This document shows, piece after piece, positions 26,811 through 36,101 of a stretch of DNA of 64,000 nucleotides (position 1 is its first letter; each line of letters begins with the position of its first letter). The notes under the pieces are model-generated. The model had not been told where the DNA came from, made no database searches, and saw only the letters and a program-made list of their open reading frames with translations. This DNA is from Parvularcula sp964219355 (GTDB taxonomy: Bacteria > Pseudomonadota > Alphaproteobacteria > Caulobacterales > Parvularculaceae): NCBI GenBank assembly GCA_964219355.1, contig CAXPOZ010000001.1:992001-1056000 (forward strand), read 5' to 3'. Made by a program: the position numbers and the translations under genes.

Positions 26811-27740
26811 ATGACCGATACGGACCCGGCCTTCCTTGCGGAAGTGCTCGACGGATTGTCACAACCACAAAAGACGCTGCATCCGAAATGGCTCTATGAC
26901 CTTCGCGGCTCGGAGCTGTTCGAAGAGATCACCGATGTGCCTGAATACTACCCCACACGGACGGAAGCGACGATCTTTGCCCGCGCTTTCCCCGAGTTGC
27001 ATGAGATGCTGCCGAATATCCGTGCAGTGATCGAATATGGCAGCGGGTCAAGCAAAAAGACAGGACCGCTGCTTGAGGCGCTGAAGCCTGAAATCTATGT
27101 GCCGAGCGATATCTCGGAGGAGTTCCTCAAGGACGCCGCTACCGATCTGCAGGACCAGCACCCGGATGTGGATGTCATCCCGCTGGTCGCGGATTTCACT
27201 GAACCCATCAGCCTGCCAAGCGGGCTTGGCGCGCCCGAAGAGCGGCTGGGGTTTTTCCCCGGCTCGACCATTGGGAATTTCGAGCCCGGTACGGCGGTGC
27301 CCTTCCTCTCCCGCGTCCACAAATCGCTGGGAGATGGCGCCTATTTCCTGATCTCGGGCGATCTCATCAAATCAAGGGAAATCCTTGAAGCCGCCTATGA
27401 TGATGCAGGCGGGGTGACGGCCGCCTTCAACCTCAACCTCCTGACCCGGATGAACAGGGAGCTGAGCGCCGATTTCGATGAGGACGGCTTTGTGCATCGT
27501 TCCATCTGGAATGCCGATCTATCGCGCGTCGAGATGCATCTTGTTGCGACCCGTCCCCAGACGGTGACGATTGACGGCAAGCACTTCGAGTTTGCCGAAG
27601 GCGAGACCATCCACACGGAGAATTCCTACAAATACACCGTGGACGGATTTGAAGAGATGGGCGCGAGCGCTGGCTGGTCGCTCGCGAAATACTGGACCGA
27701 TGAGAATGATCTCTTCGGCGTTTTCCTTCTGCAGGGCTGA
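26811..27740 (+). CDS. egtD: L-histidine N-alpha-methyltransferase EgtD
   Basis: Predicted 309 residues with GAGGA upstream. It trimethylates histidine to hercynine using S-adenosylmethionine. Family motifs are YDLRGSELFEEIT, PEYYPTRTEATI, the SAM loop EYGSGSSKKT, and FFPGSTIGNFEP. It is translationally close to egtB, so the two genes together commit histidine to ergothioneine, a thione antioxidant. Confidence 0.96.
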   Translation: MTDTDPAFLAEVLDGLSQPQKTLHPKWLYDLRGSELFEEITDVPEYYPTRTEATIFARAFPELHEMLPNIRAVIEYGSGSSKKTGPLLEALKPEIYVPSDISEEFLKDAATDLQDQHPDVDVIPLVADFTEPISLPSGLGAPEERLGFFPGSTIGNFEPGTAVPFLSRVHKSLGDGAYFLISGDLIKSREILEAAYDDAGGVTAAFNLNLLTRMNRELSADFDEDGFVHRSIWNADLSRVEMHLVATRPQTVTIDGKHFEFAEGETIHTENSYKYTVDGFEEMGASAGWSLAKYWTDENDLFGVFLLQG

Positions 27741-27742
27741 GC

Positions 27743-27940
27743 CTAGCCCAAGCTGCCCGGAAACCTCCCCACAGGGAAGAAGCCGCCATCAGCTCGTGCA
27801 CGGCCACATTCGGCACAAGTCACAGCCTCGCCTTCGGGTCTGACCGCCTCCCGGGCAGGGTCGTCCTGCTGGGAGGCCGGCCGCCCTCCGCGCCGGTGGA
27901 CCTGCTTGCCCGGGCGGACGAACAGCGTCGAGAGGATCAT
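27743..27940 (-). CDS. Possible small protein with CxxC motif
   Basis: Predicted 65 residues starting 7 bp after the SET-domain gene's stop, on the same strand and filling the gap to egtD. It contains one CAECGRA motif, is basic in its first half, and has GC-rich third positions like neighbouring genes. No homologue is recognised and no good ribosome-binding site is seen beyond GGCGG, so this may be chance coding potential. Confidence 0.4.
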   Translation of the reverse strand: MILSTLFVRPGKQVHRRGGRPASQQDDPAREAVRPEGEAVTCAECGRARADGGFFPVGRFPGSLG

Positions 27941-27946
27941 GACCGC

Positions 27947-28366
27947 CTAGTGGTGCGCCAAGCCATTGGCCTTGCTCACATGGTGACGGGGGCCAAGGAA
28001 GACGACCTCGCCCACCGTGAACTCACGATAGTCGCAGGTCAGTTCCTCCCCAGCCGGAATATCACAGAGGGCGATACCGCGGTCGGGCGAGGAGAAATCA
28101 AGATTGGGCAGATCGGCATGGTTCATGAACCGGCCCTCATCCGCATCAAGCGCTAGGCAGTCGGGTGAGTTCGGCATGTCGTAGCAGTAGCGCTCAAAGA
28201 AAATCCGCAGATGCTCCGGCGCCGATGCGATTTCCTCTTTCGGGATCAGCCGGTCGAACCGGTCGTCAAAGGCCCAGACAATATCGCCCTTCAGGATAGG
28301 CTGTGTTGAATAGACACCAAGCCCTTCGATTGAGGACGGCGCCAGGTAACAGGGGACCAGCATCAT
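27947..28366 (-). CDS. SET-domain protein
   Basis: Predicted 139 residues, start preceded by GGAGGAG. The SET fold motifs are present in order: GLGVYSTQPI near the N-terminus, RFMNHADLPNL (the NHS-type knot), and EELTCDYRE. SET domains transfer methyl groups from SAM to lysine residues. Bacterial single-domain SET proteins of this length are common in alphaproteobacteria, with mostly unknown substrates. There are no post-SET cysteines. Confidence 0.85.
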   Translation of the reverse strand: MMLVPCYLAPSSIEGLGVYSTQPILKGDIVWAFDDRFDRLIPKEEIASAPEHLRIFFERYCYDMPNSPDCLALDADEGRFMNHADLPNLDFSSPDRGIALCDIPAGEELTCDYREFTVGEVVFLGPRHHVSKANGLAHH

Positions 28367-28532
28367 GAGGCTGACACTCCTCCGGGCCGTGTGACCGGGA
28401 AAAGCAGGTTCGGTGGGGCCATCGCCCCCATCCGGGCGCCACGGTGCGCTGGCGCATAATATACGCTTCTATTGCGCCCTCTGCGAGAGGGAAAATCAGT
28501 GGGGGAACGGCCTCCTTCGAGGCCCCTCCAGA

Positions 28533-29768
28533 TTATCCCATCGGGTTGTCGATGGAGGGCGAGAGCCCGGAGAAAAGGACCGGGCCGTCTTCGGTCATGT
28601 AAAGGCAGTCCTCATGCCGCACGCCAAACTTACCGGGCAGATAGATGCCGGGCTCGTTCGAGAAGCACATGCCGGCGGCAAGCTTGGTATCCTCATTGCC
28701 AACGAAATTGATCGGCTCATGACCTTCCATACCGATGCCGTGGCCGAGGCGGTGCGAAAGGCCTGGGAGCTGATAGCCGGGGCCGAAGCCTTCCTTCTCA
28801 TACATTTTCCGGACGGCGGCATCGACCGCCCGGGCGGGCACGCCGACCTTTGCGGTTTCGAGCGCCAGTTCCTGCCCCCTACGGACGGTATTCCAGACGC
28901 GGGCCTGCTCGGCACTGGCCTCGCCATGCACCCAGGTGCGGGAGATGTCGGATTCATAGCCGAGATAGGAACAGCCGCAATCCATCAGGATGATCTCGCC
29001 CTCGGCGACCTTGTGGACTTTCTCCGAGCCATGAGGATAGGCGCTGGCCTCGCCGATCAGGGCGAGGGAGAATTGCGGGCTACCGCCCAGTTTGCGGGTC
29101 GCGTCATTCATCAGCTTTGAAATGTCAGGACCCGTCATACCGGCTTCGACCTTGGGATAGATCTCGCGATAGGCGGCGACCGTGATGTCATTTGCAGCCT
29201 GCATGATCTCGATCTCATGCGCGGTCTTGATCATCCGGCAGCCATAAACAACGGGCGCCGCCGTGACGGTGGCGCGGTTCGGCATGTCCTTGCGCAGCCC
29301 CTCAACGACGAGATAGCGGACCGTGTCCTCAAGTCCGAGCGGGCCGGTGACGCCGCGATCCTCGAGGATCCCCTTCACCAGCGCATAAGGGCTTTCATCC
29401 TCGTTCCAGACGCGCACCTCGGCGGCGACTTCCATCCGCTCCCGGATGGATGGCTCTTCAAAAGCAGGTGTGACGACCGCGACATCGCCCTCGGCCGGGA
29501 TGATCACTGCCGTCATGCGTTCGGACCGCCACCAGGTGAGCCCGGTGAAGTAAGTCATGGAGGGCCCCGGCTCGAGCAGGATGCCGCCCAGCCCATGCTC
29601 ACCCATCAGCCTTTGCGCCTTTTCGATGCGGGCGATGCGCTCATCCGTCGTGATCGGCCCGACATCGCGGATAGCACTTCCCGTCGCCGATGCCGTCCCC
29701 GCCGTTGTGAGCCCGGCGAGAGCCGTGCCGGCCGCCGCTGTCTTGAGGAAATCGCGTTTGGTGATCAT
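28533..29768 (-). CDS. Exported M24 (Xaa-Pro type) metallopeptidase
   Basis: Predicted 411 residues from the ATG at 29768 with GGAG seven bases upstream. The N-terminus TKRDFLKTAAAG with a hydrophobic stretch is a twin-arginine-like signal with Lys-Arg instead of Arg-Arg. A creatinase/prolidase N-domain (about 45-180) precedes the M24 fold. The metal ligands are all found: aspartates in DCG and ESDISRTW, histidine in GHGIGMEGHE, glutamates in NEPGIY and VRHEDCLYM. It likely cleaves Xaa-Pro bonds in the periplasm. It is divergent from the thiolase gene. Confidence 0.88.
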   Translation of the reverse strand: MITKRDFLKTAAAGTALAGLTTAGTASATGSAIRDVGPITTDERIARIEKAQRLMGEHGLGGILLEPGPSMTYFTGLTWWRSERMTAVIIPAEGDVAVVTPAFEEPSIRERMEVAAEVRVWNEDESPYALVKGILEDRGVTGPLGLEDTVRYLVVEGLRKDMPNRATVTAAPVVYGCRMIKTAHEIEIMQAANDITVAAYREIYPKVEAGMTGPDISKLMNDATRKLGGSPQFSLALIGEASAYPHGSEKVHKVAEGEIILMDCGCSYLGYESDISRTWVHGEASAEQARVWNTVRRGQELALETAKVGVPARAVDAAVRKMYEKEGFGPGYQLPGLSHRLGHGIGMEGHEPINFVGNEDTKLAAGMCFSNEPGIYLPGKFGVRHEDCLYMTEDGPVLFSGLSPSIDNPMG

Positions 29769-29884
29769 GCCTGTCTCCGTTTTAACCGTCCTAGCGCGTC
29801 CGGGGCGCATTCGTCACGGTCAGCCTTGCTGGACCCACTCTGGCCTGAGGCATAGAAGGGCCGAAAACGAACAGGGAGTTTCTC

Positions 29885-31075
29885 ATGCTACTGCCGACCG
29901 ACGATCCGATTGTCATTGCCTCCATCGCCCGCACGCCCATGGGCGGATTGCAGGGCGAGCTGGCCTCGCTGACCGCCCCGCAGATCGGCGCCAAAGCGAT
30001 CCATGGCGCGCTGACCCGCGCGAAGGTCGATGGCGCGGAAGTCGATGAGGTGCTGATGGGCTGTGTCCTGCCCGCAGGGCTCGGTCAGGCCCCGGCGCGG
30101 CAGGCGGCGATCTTTGGCGGTATCCCGAATTCTGTCCCCTGCACGACCATCAACAAGATGTGCGGCTCCGGCATGAAGACGGTGATGATGATGGCCGAAG
30201 CCATCGCCTCGGGCGCGGTGACTATCGGTGTGGCGGGCGGCATGGAGTCGATGACCAACGCCCCCTACCTCCTCCCCAAGGCGCGCGGCGGCTACCGGAT
30301 CGGCCATGGCGAGATCAAGGACAGCATGTTCCTCGATGGGCTCGAGGATGCCTATGAAGGCGGCCTGATGGGCAATTTTGCCGAGCTGTGTGCGGAGAAA
30401 TTCGAATTCTCCCGCGAGCTGCAGGACGAATATGCGATCGAGAGCCTGAACCGGGCCATGGCCGCTGCAGAGAGCCAGTTCGATGACGAAATCGTGCCCA
30501 TCAGTATCGAGATGAAAACCGGCACGGTCGTCATCTCCAAAGACGAGCAGCCTTTCAAGGCCCGGCCCGAAAAGATCCCATCCTTACGTCCCGCCTTCAA
30601 GAAAGACGGCACGGTGACGGCGGCCAATGCCTCCTCGATTTCAGATGGTGCAGCAGCCGTCGTCATGATGCGGATGAGCGAAGCGGAGCGCCGCGGGCTG
30701 ACCCCGCTCGCCAAACTCACCGCCATGACGAGCCATGCACAGGAGCCGGCCTGGTTCACGACCGCCCCCGTCGGCGCGCTTCAAAAACTGATGGACGCAA
30801 CCGGGCTCGACAAAGCTCATATCGACCTCTTTGAGATCAACGAAGCCTTTGCTGTCGTGCCCATGGCGGCGATGGAGGAGCTGCAACTCCCCCATGAAAA
30901 GGTCAATGTGAATGGCGGCGCCTGCGCGCTGGGTCACCCGATCGGCGCCAGCGGCACACGGATCCTCGTCACCCTGATCAATGCGCTGAAACATCGCGGC
31001 GGCAAGGTCGGTGCCGCCGGGATCTGCATTGGCGGCGGCGAAGCCACCGCCGTCAGTGTCGAATTGGTGAGCTAA
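29885..31075 (+). CDS. Acetyl-CoA acetyltransferase (thiolase)
   Basis: Predicted 396 residues with GGGAG upstream. The active-site cysteine lies in NKMCGSGMK, the histidine in CALGHPIGASG, and the second cysteine in GICIGGGEA. It condenses or cleaves acetoacetyl-CoA. Length and motifs fit the AtoB/PhaA group, but no phaB, phaC or fatty-acid genes are adjacent, so pathway assignment is open. Confidence 0.92.
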   Translation: MLLPTDDPIVIASIARTPMGGLQGELASLTAPQIGAKAIHGALTRAKVDGAEVDEVLMGCVLPAGLGQAPARQAAIFGGIPNSVPCTTINKMCGSGMKTVMMMAEAIASGAVTIGVAGGMESMTNAPYLLPKARGGYRIGHGEIKDSMFLDGLEDAYEGGLMGNFAELCAEKFEFSRELQDEYAIESLNRAMAAAESQFDDEIVPISIEMKTGTVVISKDEQPFKARPEKIPSLRPAFKKDGTVTAANASSISDGAAAVVMMRMSEAERRGLTPLAKLTAMTSHAQEPAWFTTAPVGALQKLMDATGLDKAHIDLFEINEAFAVVPMAAMEELQLPHEKVNVNGGACALGHPIGASGTRILVTLINALKHRGGKVGAAGICIGGGEATAVSVELVS

Positions 31076-31085
31076 AAGCTCACCA
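31065..31085. terminator. Palindromic hairpin at the thiolase stop codon
   Basis: TGGTGAGCT-AAA-AGCTCACCA is a perfect 9-bp stem with a 3-nt loop spanning the thiolase stop codon, between convergent genes. It lacks a T-run but may terminate both. Confidence 0.55.
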
Positions 31086-31093
31086 GACCTCTC

Positions 31094-32260
31094 TCAGCCA
31101 TCGACATTATCGACGCGCGGGAAGATCCGCCCCCAGACACCTGAAGACGGCACCAGCGCGAGGAGCACCTTGCGTGCACCGTTCCAGCCGAGGCCGAGGA
31201 ACAGGATGCCGCCGCCGAGCAGGATCAGCGTCAGCGCCGCAACCTGCGCGCCGCCAAGGCCCGTTGCATCGACGATGATCCAGATCGCAATCCCTGCCGA
31301 TACGAGCCCCGAGACGACAAGCGCCCGGCGGTTAAGCAAGAGCGAGATGACCGCGAAGATGCCGATGATCGTCAGGGTCACGATGGATTGCTGGACCGTG
31401 AAGGGATTTTTCTCCCAGAATTCGAAATCGCCTGCGACCATGTCCGGCACGCTGAAGCTGATCCCGAAATAGGAGATGAAGAGGACGCTGGAGAGCAGCA
31501 TCGGGGCGGCAAAGAAATGCAGCCAGAATCCATTGCCGGACCATCTCGTCACCCGCTCGGGATCGCGCATGTCGAAATGAATGCCCCCGATCAGCATGGC
31601 GAGACCGGACAGGAATCCGATCAGCGGCAGGAACCGCAAAATGTCATAGGGGAAGGCAAAGAGGAGGAAGGTGAAGGCCACCGAAATCGTACTCAGCCCC
31701 ACCATGGCCGATGAGAATGGCAGCTGGAACCGGCGGTAATAGATGAACGCGCCCGCCAGCATCAGGACCGGCATGGCAAGGAAGAACCCCTTAGCCGACC
31801 AAGGGAGCGTATCGCGCGCGGATGCTGCGACCTTGCGCAGCGCCTCATGCGTGACTTGTGAATCATCGATATCGGGGTCGACCCATTCGATTGAGTCAAA
31901 ATCATCTTCGATCCGCTCACCGAAGGTGCCGGCATAGATGTTCATACCGATGGCCTGGATCAGCCACATGAACGTCACGCAGAGGATAATGCCCGGCAGG
32001 ATGCGCCGCCTTTTGCGGACAATGACTTCTGACAGAACCCAGACGATCGCGAGGACGGCACCGCAAAGACCAGCAATCACCCATGGTGCGGTATCGGAAT
32101 TCGTGATCAGGCTTTCCCCGATCGTGACCGCAAGAATGCTGATCCCGACGAGGAAGATGATCAGCCCGATCGAGAGGAAAATATCCTGAAAATTGCTGAG
32201 AAAGGGGAGCGGCTCGTCTTCCGGCCGCACATCTCCCTGAATACCGAGTTGGTCTGTCAT
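31094..32260 (-). CDS. Polytopic membrane protein of unknown function
   Basis: Predicted 388 residues with about ten membrane helices, beginning at residue 27 and ending near 370. One larger extracytoplasmic loop, acidic (DDFDSIEWVDPDIDDSQ), lies between helices 3 and 4. No motif of a known transporter or enzyme is visible. It converges on the thiolase gene and lies 88 bp from folD, on the same strand. Confidence 0.7.
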   Translation of the reverse strand: MTDQLGIQGDVRPEDEPLPFLSNFQDIFLSIGLIIFLVGISILAVTIGESLITNSDTAPWVIAGLCGAVLAIVWVLSEVIVRKRRRILPGIILCVTFMWLIQAIGMNIYAGTFGERIEDDFDSIEWVDPDIDDSQVTHEALRKVAASARDTLPWSAKGFFLAMPVLMLAGAFIYYRRFQLPFSSAMVGLSTISVAFTFLLFAFPYDILRFLPLIGFLSGLAMLIGGIHFDMRDPERVTRWSGNGFWLHFFAAPMLLSSVLFISYFGISFSVPDMVAGDFEFWEKNPFTVQQSIVTLTIIGIFAVISLLLNRRALVVSGLVSAGIAIWIIVDATGLGGAQVAALTLILLGGGILFLGLGWNGARKVLLALVPSSGVWGRIFPRVDNVDG

Positions 32261-32347
32261 TTTGTTGCCCTGCCTTCCCTATTGGGAGCAGTTTAGCGCA
32301 AGGCAGGCCATATCGAAAGTCGGTAATTTCTGAGGCCGAACAGGCCC

Positions 32348-33235
32348 CTAGACGCCTTGAGGATCGGGCTGTCCCGCCCGGCGGGCCGCTGCCAGCAGCG
32401 TGTTACGAAGGAGGCAGGCAATGGTCATCGGCCCGACCCCGCCGGGGACGGGCGTGATCGCGCCCACGACCTCTTTCGCCTCATCAAAGGCGACATCGCC
32501 GACGAGTTTGGCCGTGCCGTCTCCGGCTTCGATCCTGTTGATGCCGACATCGATGATGGTCGCGCCGGGTTTGATCCAGTCACCCCGGACCATTTCAGGC
32601 CGTCCGACCGCCGCGCAGAGAATGTCTGCCGAACGGCAGACCTCGGCGAGGTCTTTCGTGCGTGAATGCGCCATGGTGACAGTGGCGTTCTCAGACTGAA
32701 GGAGCAGCGCCAGCGGCTTGCCGACAAGGATCGAACGGCCGATCACAACAGCATTGAGCCCGGAGAGATCCGGCAGATGCGATTTGGCAAGGATCACCGA
32801 GCCTTGCGGCGTACACGGCACAAGGCCCTGCTTGCCGAGCACGATGCGCCCGGCATTCACATCCGTCAGCCCGTCGACATCTTTCGCAGGATCAATCAAC
32901 GCGATCGCAGCATTCGCATCGAGCCCATCCGGCAACGGCAATTGCAGCAAGATACCGTCGACGGTTTCGTCTTGATTCAGCTGACGGATCAGCGCCTCAA
33001 CCTCGGTCTGCGGCGTGTCAGCGGCGAGGCGGTGCTCAAAACTCTCCATGCCGACGGCGCGTGTCAGCTTGGCCTTGTTGCGGACATAGACCTGACTGGC
33101 GGGGTCTTCGCCGACCAGCACGACGGCAAGGCCCGGCTTACGCCCGAGCGCCGCTTCGAGCGGGCCGACGGCCCCGGCAATCCGCTCACGGAGATCTTTG
33201 GCAATCGCCTTGCCGTCAATCAGCGCCGCTGTCAT
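32348..33235 (-). CDS. folD: Methylenetetrahydrofolate dehydrogenase/cyclohydrolase
   Basis: Predicted 295 residues. Catalyses NADP-linked oxidation of 5,10-methylene-THF to methenyl-THF and its hydrolysis to 10-formyl-THF. The catalytic tyrosine-lysine pair lies in YVRNKAK, with QLPLPDG and IDPAKDVDGLT, and the cofactor site GRSILVGKPLA and PGGVGPMT. It follows the yggT gene by 3 bp, a familiar alphaproteobacterial neighbourhood, without the DUF167 gene that often lies between. Confidence 0.97.
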   Translation of the reverse strand: MTAALIDGKAIAKDLRERIAGAVGPLEAALGRKPGLAVVLVGEDPASQVYVRNKAKLTRAVGMESFEHRLAADTPQTEVEALIRQLNQDETVDGILLQLPLPDGLDANAAIALIDPAKDVDGLTDVNAGRIVLGKQGLVPCTPQGSVILAKSHLPDLSGLNAVVIGRSILVGKPLALLLQSENATVTMAHSRTKDLAEVCRSADILCAAVGRPEMVRGDWIKPGATIIDVGINRIEAGDGTAKLVGDVAFDEAKEVVGAITPVPGGVGPMTIACLLRNTLLAAARRAGQPDPQGV

Positions 33236-33238
33236 CGA

Positions 33239-33541
33239 TCAGAATCCCTGCCGCATCGCGGGATAGAAGACATAATTATTCAGCCCCAGCTGAATCGCGC
33301 GGATCAGGACGAACGCGATGATCGGCGAAAGGTCGATCCCGCCCAGATTGGGCATGATGTTCCGTATGGGGCGCAGGACCGGCTCGGTCACCGCATAACA
33401 AAAGCGTAGAATCGCATCGACGATGTTGTTGTGCCGGTTGATGATCCCGAAAGCGATCAGCCAGCTCGACACAACCGTGACCAGCAGCACGATGATGTAG
33501 AGATTGATCAGCGAGTTCACGATGTAATGGATCATGACCAT
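33239..33541 (-). CDS. YggT-family membrane protein
   Basis: Predicted 100 residues with two membrane helices (about 8-30 and 68-88). The family signature between them is clear: TEPVLRPIRNIMPNLGGIDLSPI. YggT proteins are associated with cell-shape and division clusters and osmotic tolerance, but the molecular role is not firmly known. It is probably co-transcribed with folD. Confidence 0.9.
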   Translation of the reverse strand: MVMIHYIVNSLINLYIIVLLVTVVSSWLIAFGIINRHNNIVDAILRFCYAVTEPVLRPIRNIMPNLGGIDLSPIIAFVLIRAIQLGLNNYVFYPAMRQGF

Positions 33542-33749
33542 GAGGCGGGTCCTTTATGGATAGAAGGCATAGGGGCCCATCCCCTCTAGTCTGCCTCGCC
33601 CCGACCCTCAACTGTCTGAGGAAAGCGGCGATCTTTTGCGATTGGCGCAAAAGCTCTTAGCGCCGGAACCCGTAGCAGGATGGCGGGTTGGTTTCTAACT
33701 AGGGTGAAGACGGCACCTGACGCCGTCCCGCAATTCAACGAGGCCTTTA

Positions 33750-34343
33750 ATGATCCGCTTCACCGCCCCCATCCTTGGCGCCGCCCTTCTTCTCTCCGCC
33801 GCGAGTGCCCAGGAAACCCCTGACATTTCCAGCATTTCCTCCGGCAAATATGTGATGGACCCCGACCATGGGTATGTCACGATCAGCTATAGCCACTTTG
33901 GCTATTCGAACCCGATCCTGCGCTTTGACACCGTCGAAGCCGTCGTAGAGCTGGATACGGAAAACCCCTCCTCTTCGACGCTGATGGTTGATATCGACCC
34001 TGCCTCAATCGATTCAGGGATCGAGAAATTCGACAATCACCTGAAGAGCGGCGACATGTTCGATGTCGCGGCCTATCCCGAGATCACCTTCACCTCATCC
34101 GCCATCGACCTCGATGCCGGTACGCTGACGGGCAATCTGACCATTAAGGGCGTGACCAAGCCGGTGACGCTCGATGTCGTCCTCAATGGCGCTGGCGAGC
34201 ATCCCTTCTCTGGCGAAGACCATTTCGGCGTGTCCGCAACGGGCAAGCTCGACCGGACGGAATGGGGCGTCAATTACCTCGCACCGGGCGTCGGCGCCGA
34301 AGTCGATCTGCGCATCGAAGCTGAGTTCAAGAAAGCCAAGTGA
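33750..34343 (+). CDS. YceI-family periplasmic lipid-binding protein
   Basis: Predicted 197 residues with a signal peptide (1-20, cleavage after AASAQ). The YceI lipocalin-like beta-barrel motifs are present: YVMDPDHGYVTISYSHFGYSNPILRF in part, LKSGDMFDVAAYPEITF, and LTIKGVTKPV. These proteins bind polyisoprenoids or other apolar molecules. A 209-bp upstream gap separates it from the divergent yggT; nothing specific was recognised there. Confidence 0.93.
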   Translation: MIRFTAPILGAALLLSAASAQETPDISSISSGKYVMDPDHGYVTISYSHFGYSNPILRFDTVEAVVELDTENPSSSTLMVDIDPASIDSGIEKFDNHLKSGDMFDVAAYPEITFTSSAIDLDAGTLTGNLTIKGVTKPVTLDVVLNGAGEHPFSGEDHFGVSATGKLDRTEWGVNYLAPGVGAEVDLRIEAEFKKAK

Positions 34344-34378
34344 CCCTGCCCCCCGGGTTATCTCCCCTAGACTTGGTT

Positions 34379-34419
34379 TTCTAAGAGAACGGGCGCCGGC
34401 AACGGCGTCCGTTTTCTCT
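34379..34419 (+). terminator. Intrinsic terminator after the YceI gene
   Basis: A long stem of GAGAACGGGCGCCG with CGGCGTCCGTTTTCTC encloses a 4-nt loop, 36 bp past the YceI stop and before the convergent hydroxylase gene. Confidence 0.75.
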
Positions 34420-34432
34420 TTATGGGGAGGAT

Positions 34433-35380
34433 TTATTCCGCCGGATGAAGCGGCGCGGGCGCTTCGGCCCCGCTTTTTGAGAAACCCGCCTCGGCGCGGA
34501 TGTCCTTACTGGTCTTGCGGCTGCCGTCATGTGACCAGCCAGGCGGCGCAAAGAGATATCGCAGACGCTGGCCAATGGTGAGACCGGGCTGGGTCGAGTC
34601 CTTCCAGATCGCAACATATTCATGGGTTGCGACCCGAAACGGGTTGAAGGTGCCAATGTCTTTGACCAGCCCATAGCGGACCGGATCAGACTTCTCTTCG
34701 GGAATAAAGGTGCCGAACATCCGGTCCCAGACGATAAAGACGCCTGCATAATTGCTATCAAGATAGCGCGGATTCTTGCCGTGATGGACCCGATGGTGCG
34801 ACGGCGTGTTCATCACCGCCTCGAACCAACGCGGGAAGCGGTCGATCACTTCGGTGTGGATCCAGAACTGATAGAGGAGGTTCAGTGATGCGGCAAAGGC
34901 GATCACAGCTGGGTGCAGGCCGAGCAGGATCAGCGGGATAGACAGCACGAAAAAGCCGGTGAAGAGCCCGGTCCATGTCTGCCGAAGGGCAGTGGACAGA
35001 TTATAATGCTGGGAGGAATGGTGGATGACGTGGCTCGCCCACCCCCAGCGGATCGTGTGCTGGAACCGGTGCGACCAGTAATAGACAAAATCATAGCCGA
35101 TAAAGGCGATGACGAAGGCCCACCACTCAAACCCAAGATCGAAGAGCCGCCAGTCATAAAGCGCAATCTCCAGCGCTTTCAGCCAAGCATAGGCGGTCCC
35201 GGCAAGCAGGAGCGGCACGATCACACTGCCCGTCCCCATCAGGAGGCTCGTCACCGTATCGCGGGTTTCATAATCGCCCCGTGCACGGAATTTCGCGATC
35301 AGCGCGATCTCCAGCAGGATCAACCCGATATAAAGCGGCGCTGCGAAGGACGAGATATCTGGCAGGTTGGGCGCTTCCAT
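34433..35380 (-). CDS. Fatty acid hydroxylase / sterol desaturase family protein
   Basis: Predicted 315 residues with about five membrane helices. The di-iron histidine boxes HRFQH, HHSSQHYN, a lone histidine near WIHTEV, and HHRVHH are in the order and spacing of the family, with the usual NPRYLDSNYAG after them. Members hydroxylate or desaturate lipids, sterols or carotenoids. Substrate cannot be told from sequence alone and the neighbours give no clue. Confidence 0.9.
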   Translation of the reverse strand: MEAPNLPDISSFAAPLYIGLILLEIALIAKFRARGDYETRDTVTSLLMGTGSVIVPLLLAGTAYAWLKALEIALYDWRLFDLGFEWWAFVIAFIGYDFVYYWSHRFQHTIRWGWASHVIHHSSQHYNLSTALRQTWTGLFTGFFVLSIPLILLGLHPAVIAFAASLNLLYQFWIHTEVIDRFPRWFEAVMNTPSHHRVHHGKNPRYLDSNYAGVFIVWDRMFGTFIPEEKSDPVRYGLVKDIGTFNPFRVATHEYVAIWKDSTQPGLTIGQRLRYLFAPPGWSHDGSRKTSKDIRAEAGFSKSGAEAPAPLHPAE

Positions 35381-35459
35381 GGCCCCAATCTAGTCAGTGG
35401 AGAAGTAAAGGGCAATCGGGCGGCATGACACCGCCGTCACTTGCCCATTTTGACAGGCG

Positions 35460-35990
35460 TCAGCCTTTCTTCGCGTTCTCAATGCCTTCCATGATGAGGC
35501 GTTCGGCCTCTTCCTTGGGCGCCCATTCTTTGACGTTCACCCATTTGTTGGGCTCAAGATCCTTGTAGTGGTCAAAGAAGTGCCAGATCCGCTCCAGCAT
35601 GATCTCCTGCACATCCTGATAGGTGTCGATCTTGTCGTAATAGCGGGTCAGTTTCGGATGCGGCGCGGCGAGGATCTTCTCATCGATGCCGGCTTCATCT
35701 TCCATGATGAGCACCCCAATGGGGCGTGCGCGCAGGACCGCGCCTGGGACGAGCGGGCGATTGCCGAGGCACATGACATCGACCGGGTCGCCATCGCCCG
35801 ACAAAGTGTGCGGAACAAAGCCGTAATTACAGGGGTAGCGCATCGAGGTGTAGAGGAAGCGGTCGACGAACATCGCGCCCGAATCCTTGTCGACCTCATA
35901 TTTAATCGGCTCGCCGCCGAGCGGCACTTCGATGATGACATTGATGTCGGTGGGCAGGTTATGGCCTGCCGAAATCTTTGAAATATCCAT
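35460..35990 (-). CDS. ppa: Inorganic pyrophosphatase
   Basis: Predicted 176 residues, the usual size of bacterial family I enzymes. It hydrolyses pyrophosphate and drives biosynthetic reactions. Conserved segments include KYEVDKDSGAMFVDRFL, MRYPCNYGFVPHTL, the metal-binding DGDPVDVM, and KIDTYQDVQEI-like C-terminal region. It is probably transcribed alone. Confidence 0.97.
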   Translation of the reverse strand: MDISKISAGHNLPTDINVIIEVPLGGEPIKYEVDKDSGAMFVDRFLYTSMRYPCNYGFVPHTLSGDGDPVDVMCLGNRPLVPGAVLRARPIGVLIMEDEAGIDEKILAAPHPKLTRYYDKIDTYQDVQEIMLERIWHFFDHYKDLEPNKWVNVKEWAPKEEAERLIMEGIENAKKG

Positions 35991-36045
35991 GGCACTGATC
36001 CTCTTTGGATCGTGCGCTTAATCGGAATGCTGCAATGCAGCAAGA

Positions 36046-36067
36046 GGCCCCCGAAAATTGCGGGGCC
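36046..36067. terminator. GC-rich hairpin between the reductase gene and ppa
   Basis: GGCCCC and GGGGCC flank a 10-nt loop about 40 bp after the stop codon of the old yellow enzyme gene. There is no T-run, so it is a weak candidate. Confidence 0.4.
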
Positions 36068-36101
36068 GCCGCCCGGCCGGAACCGGGCAGCGGTACCTGG
36101 A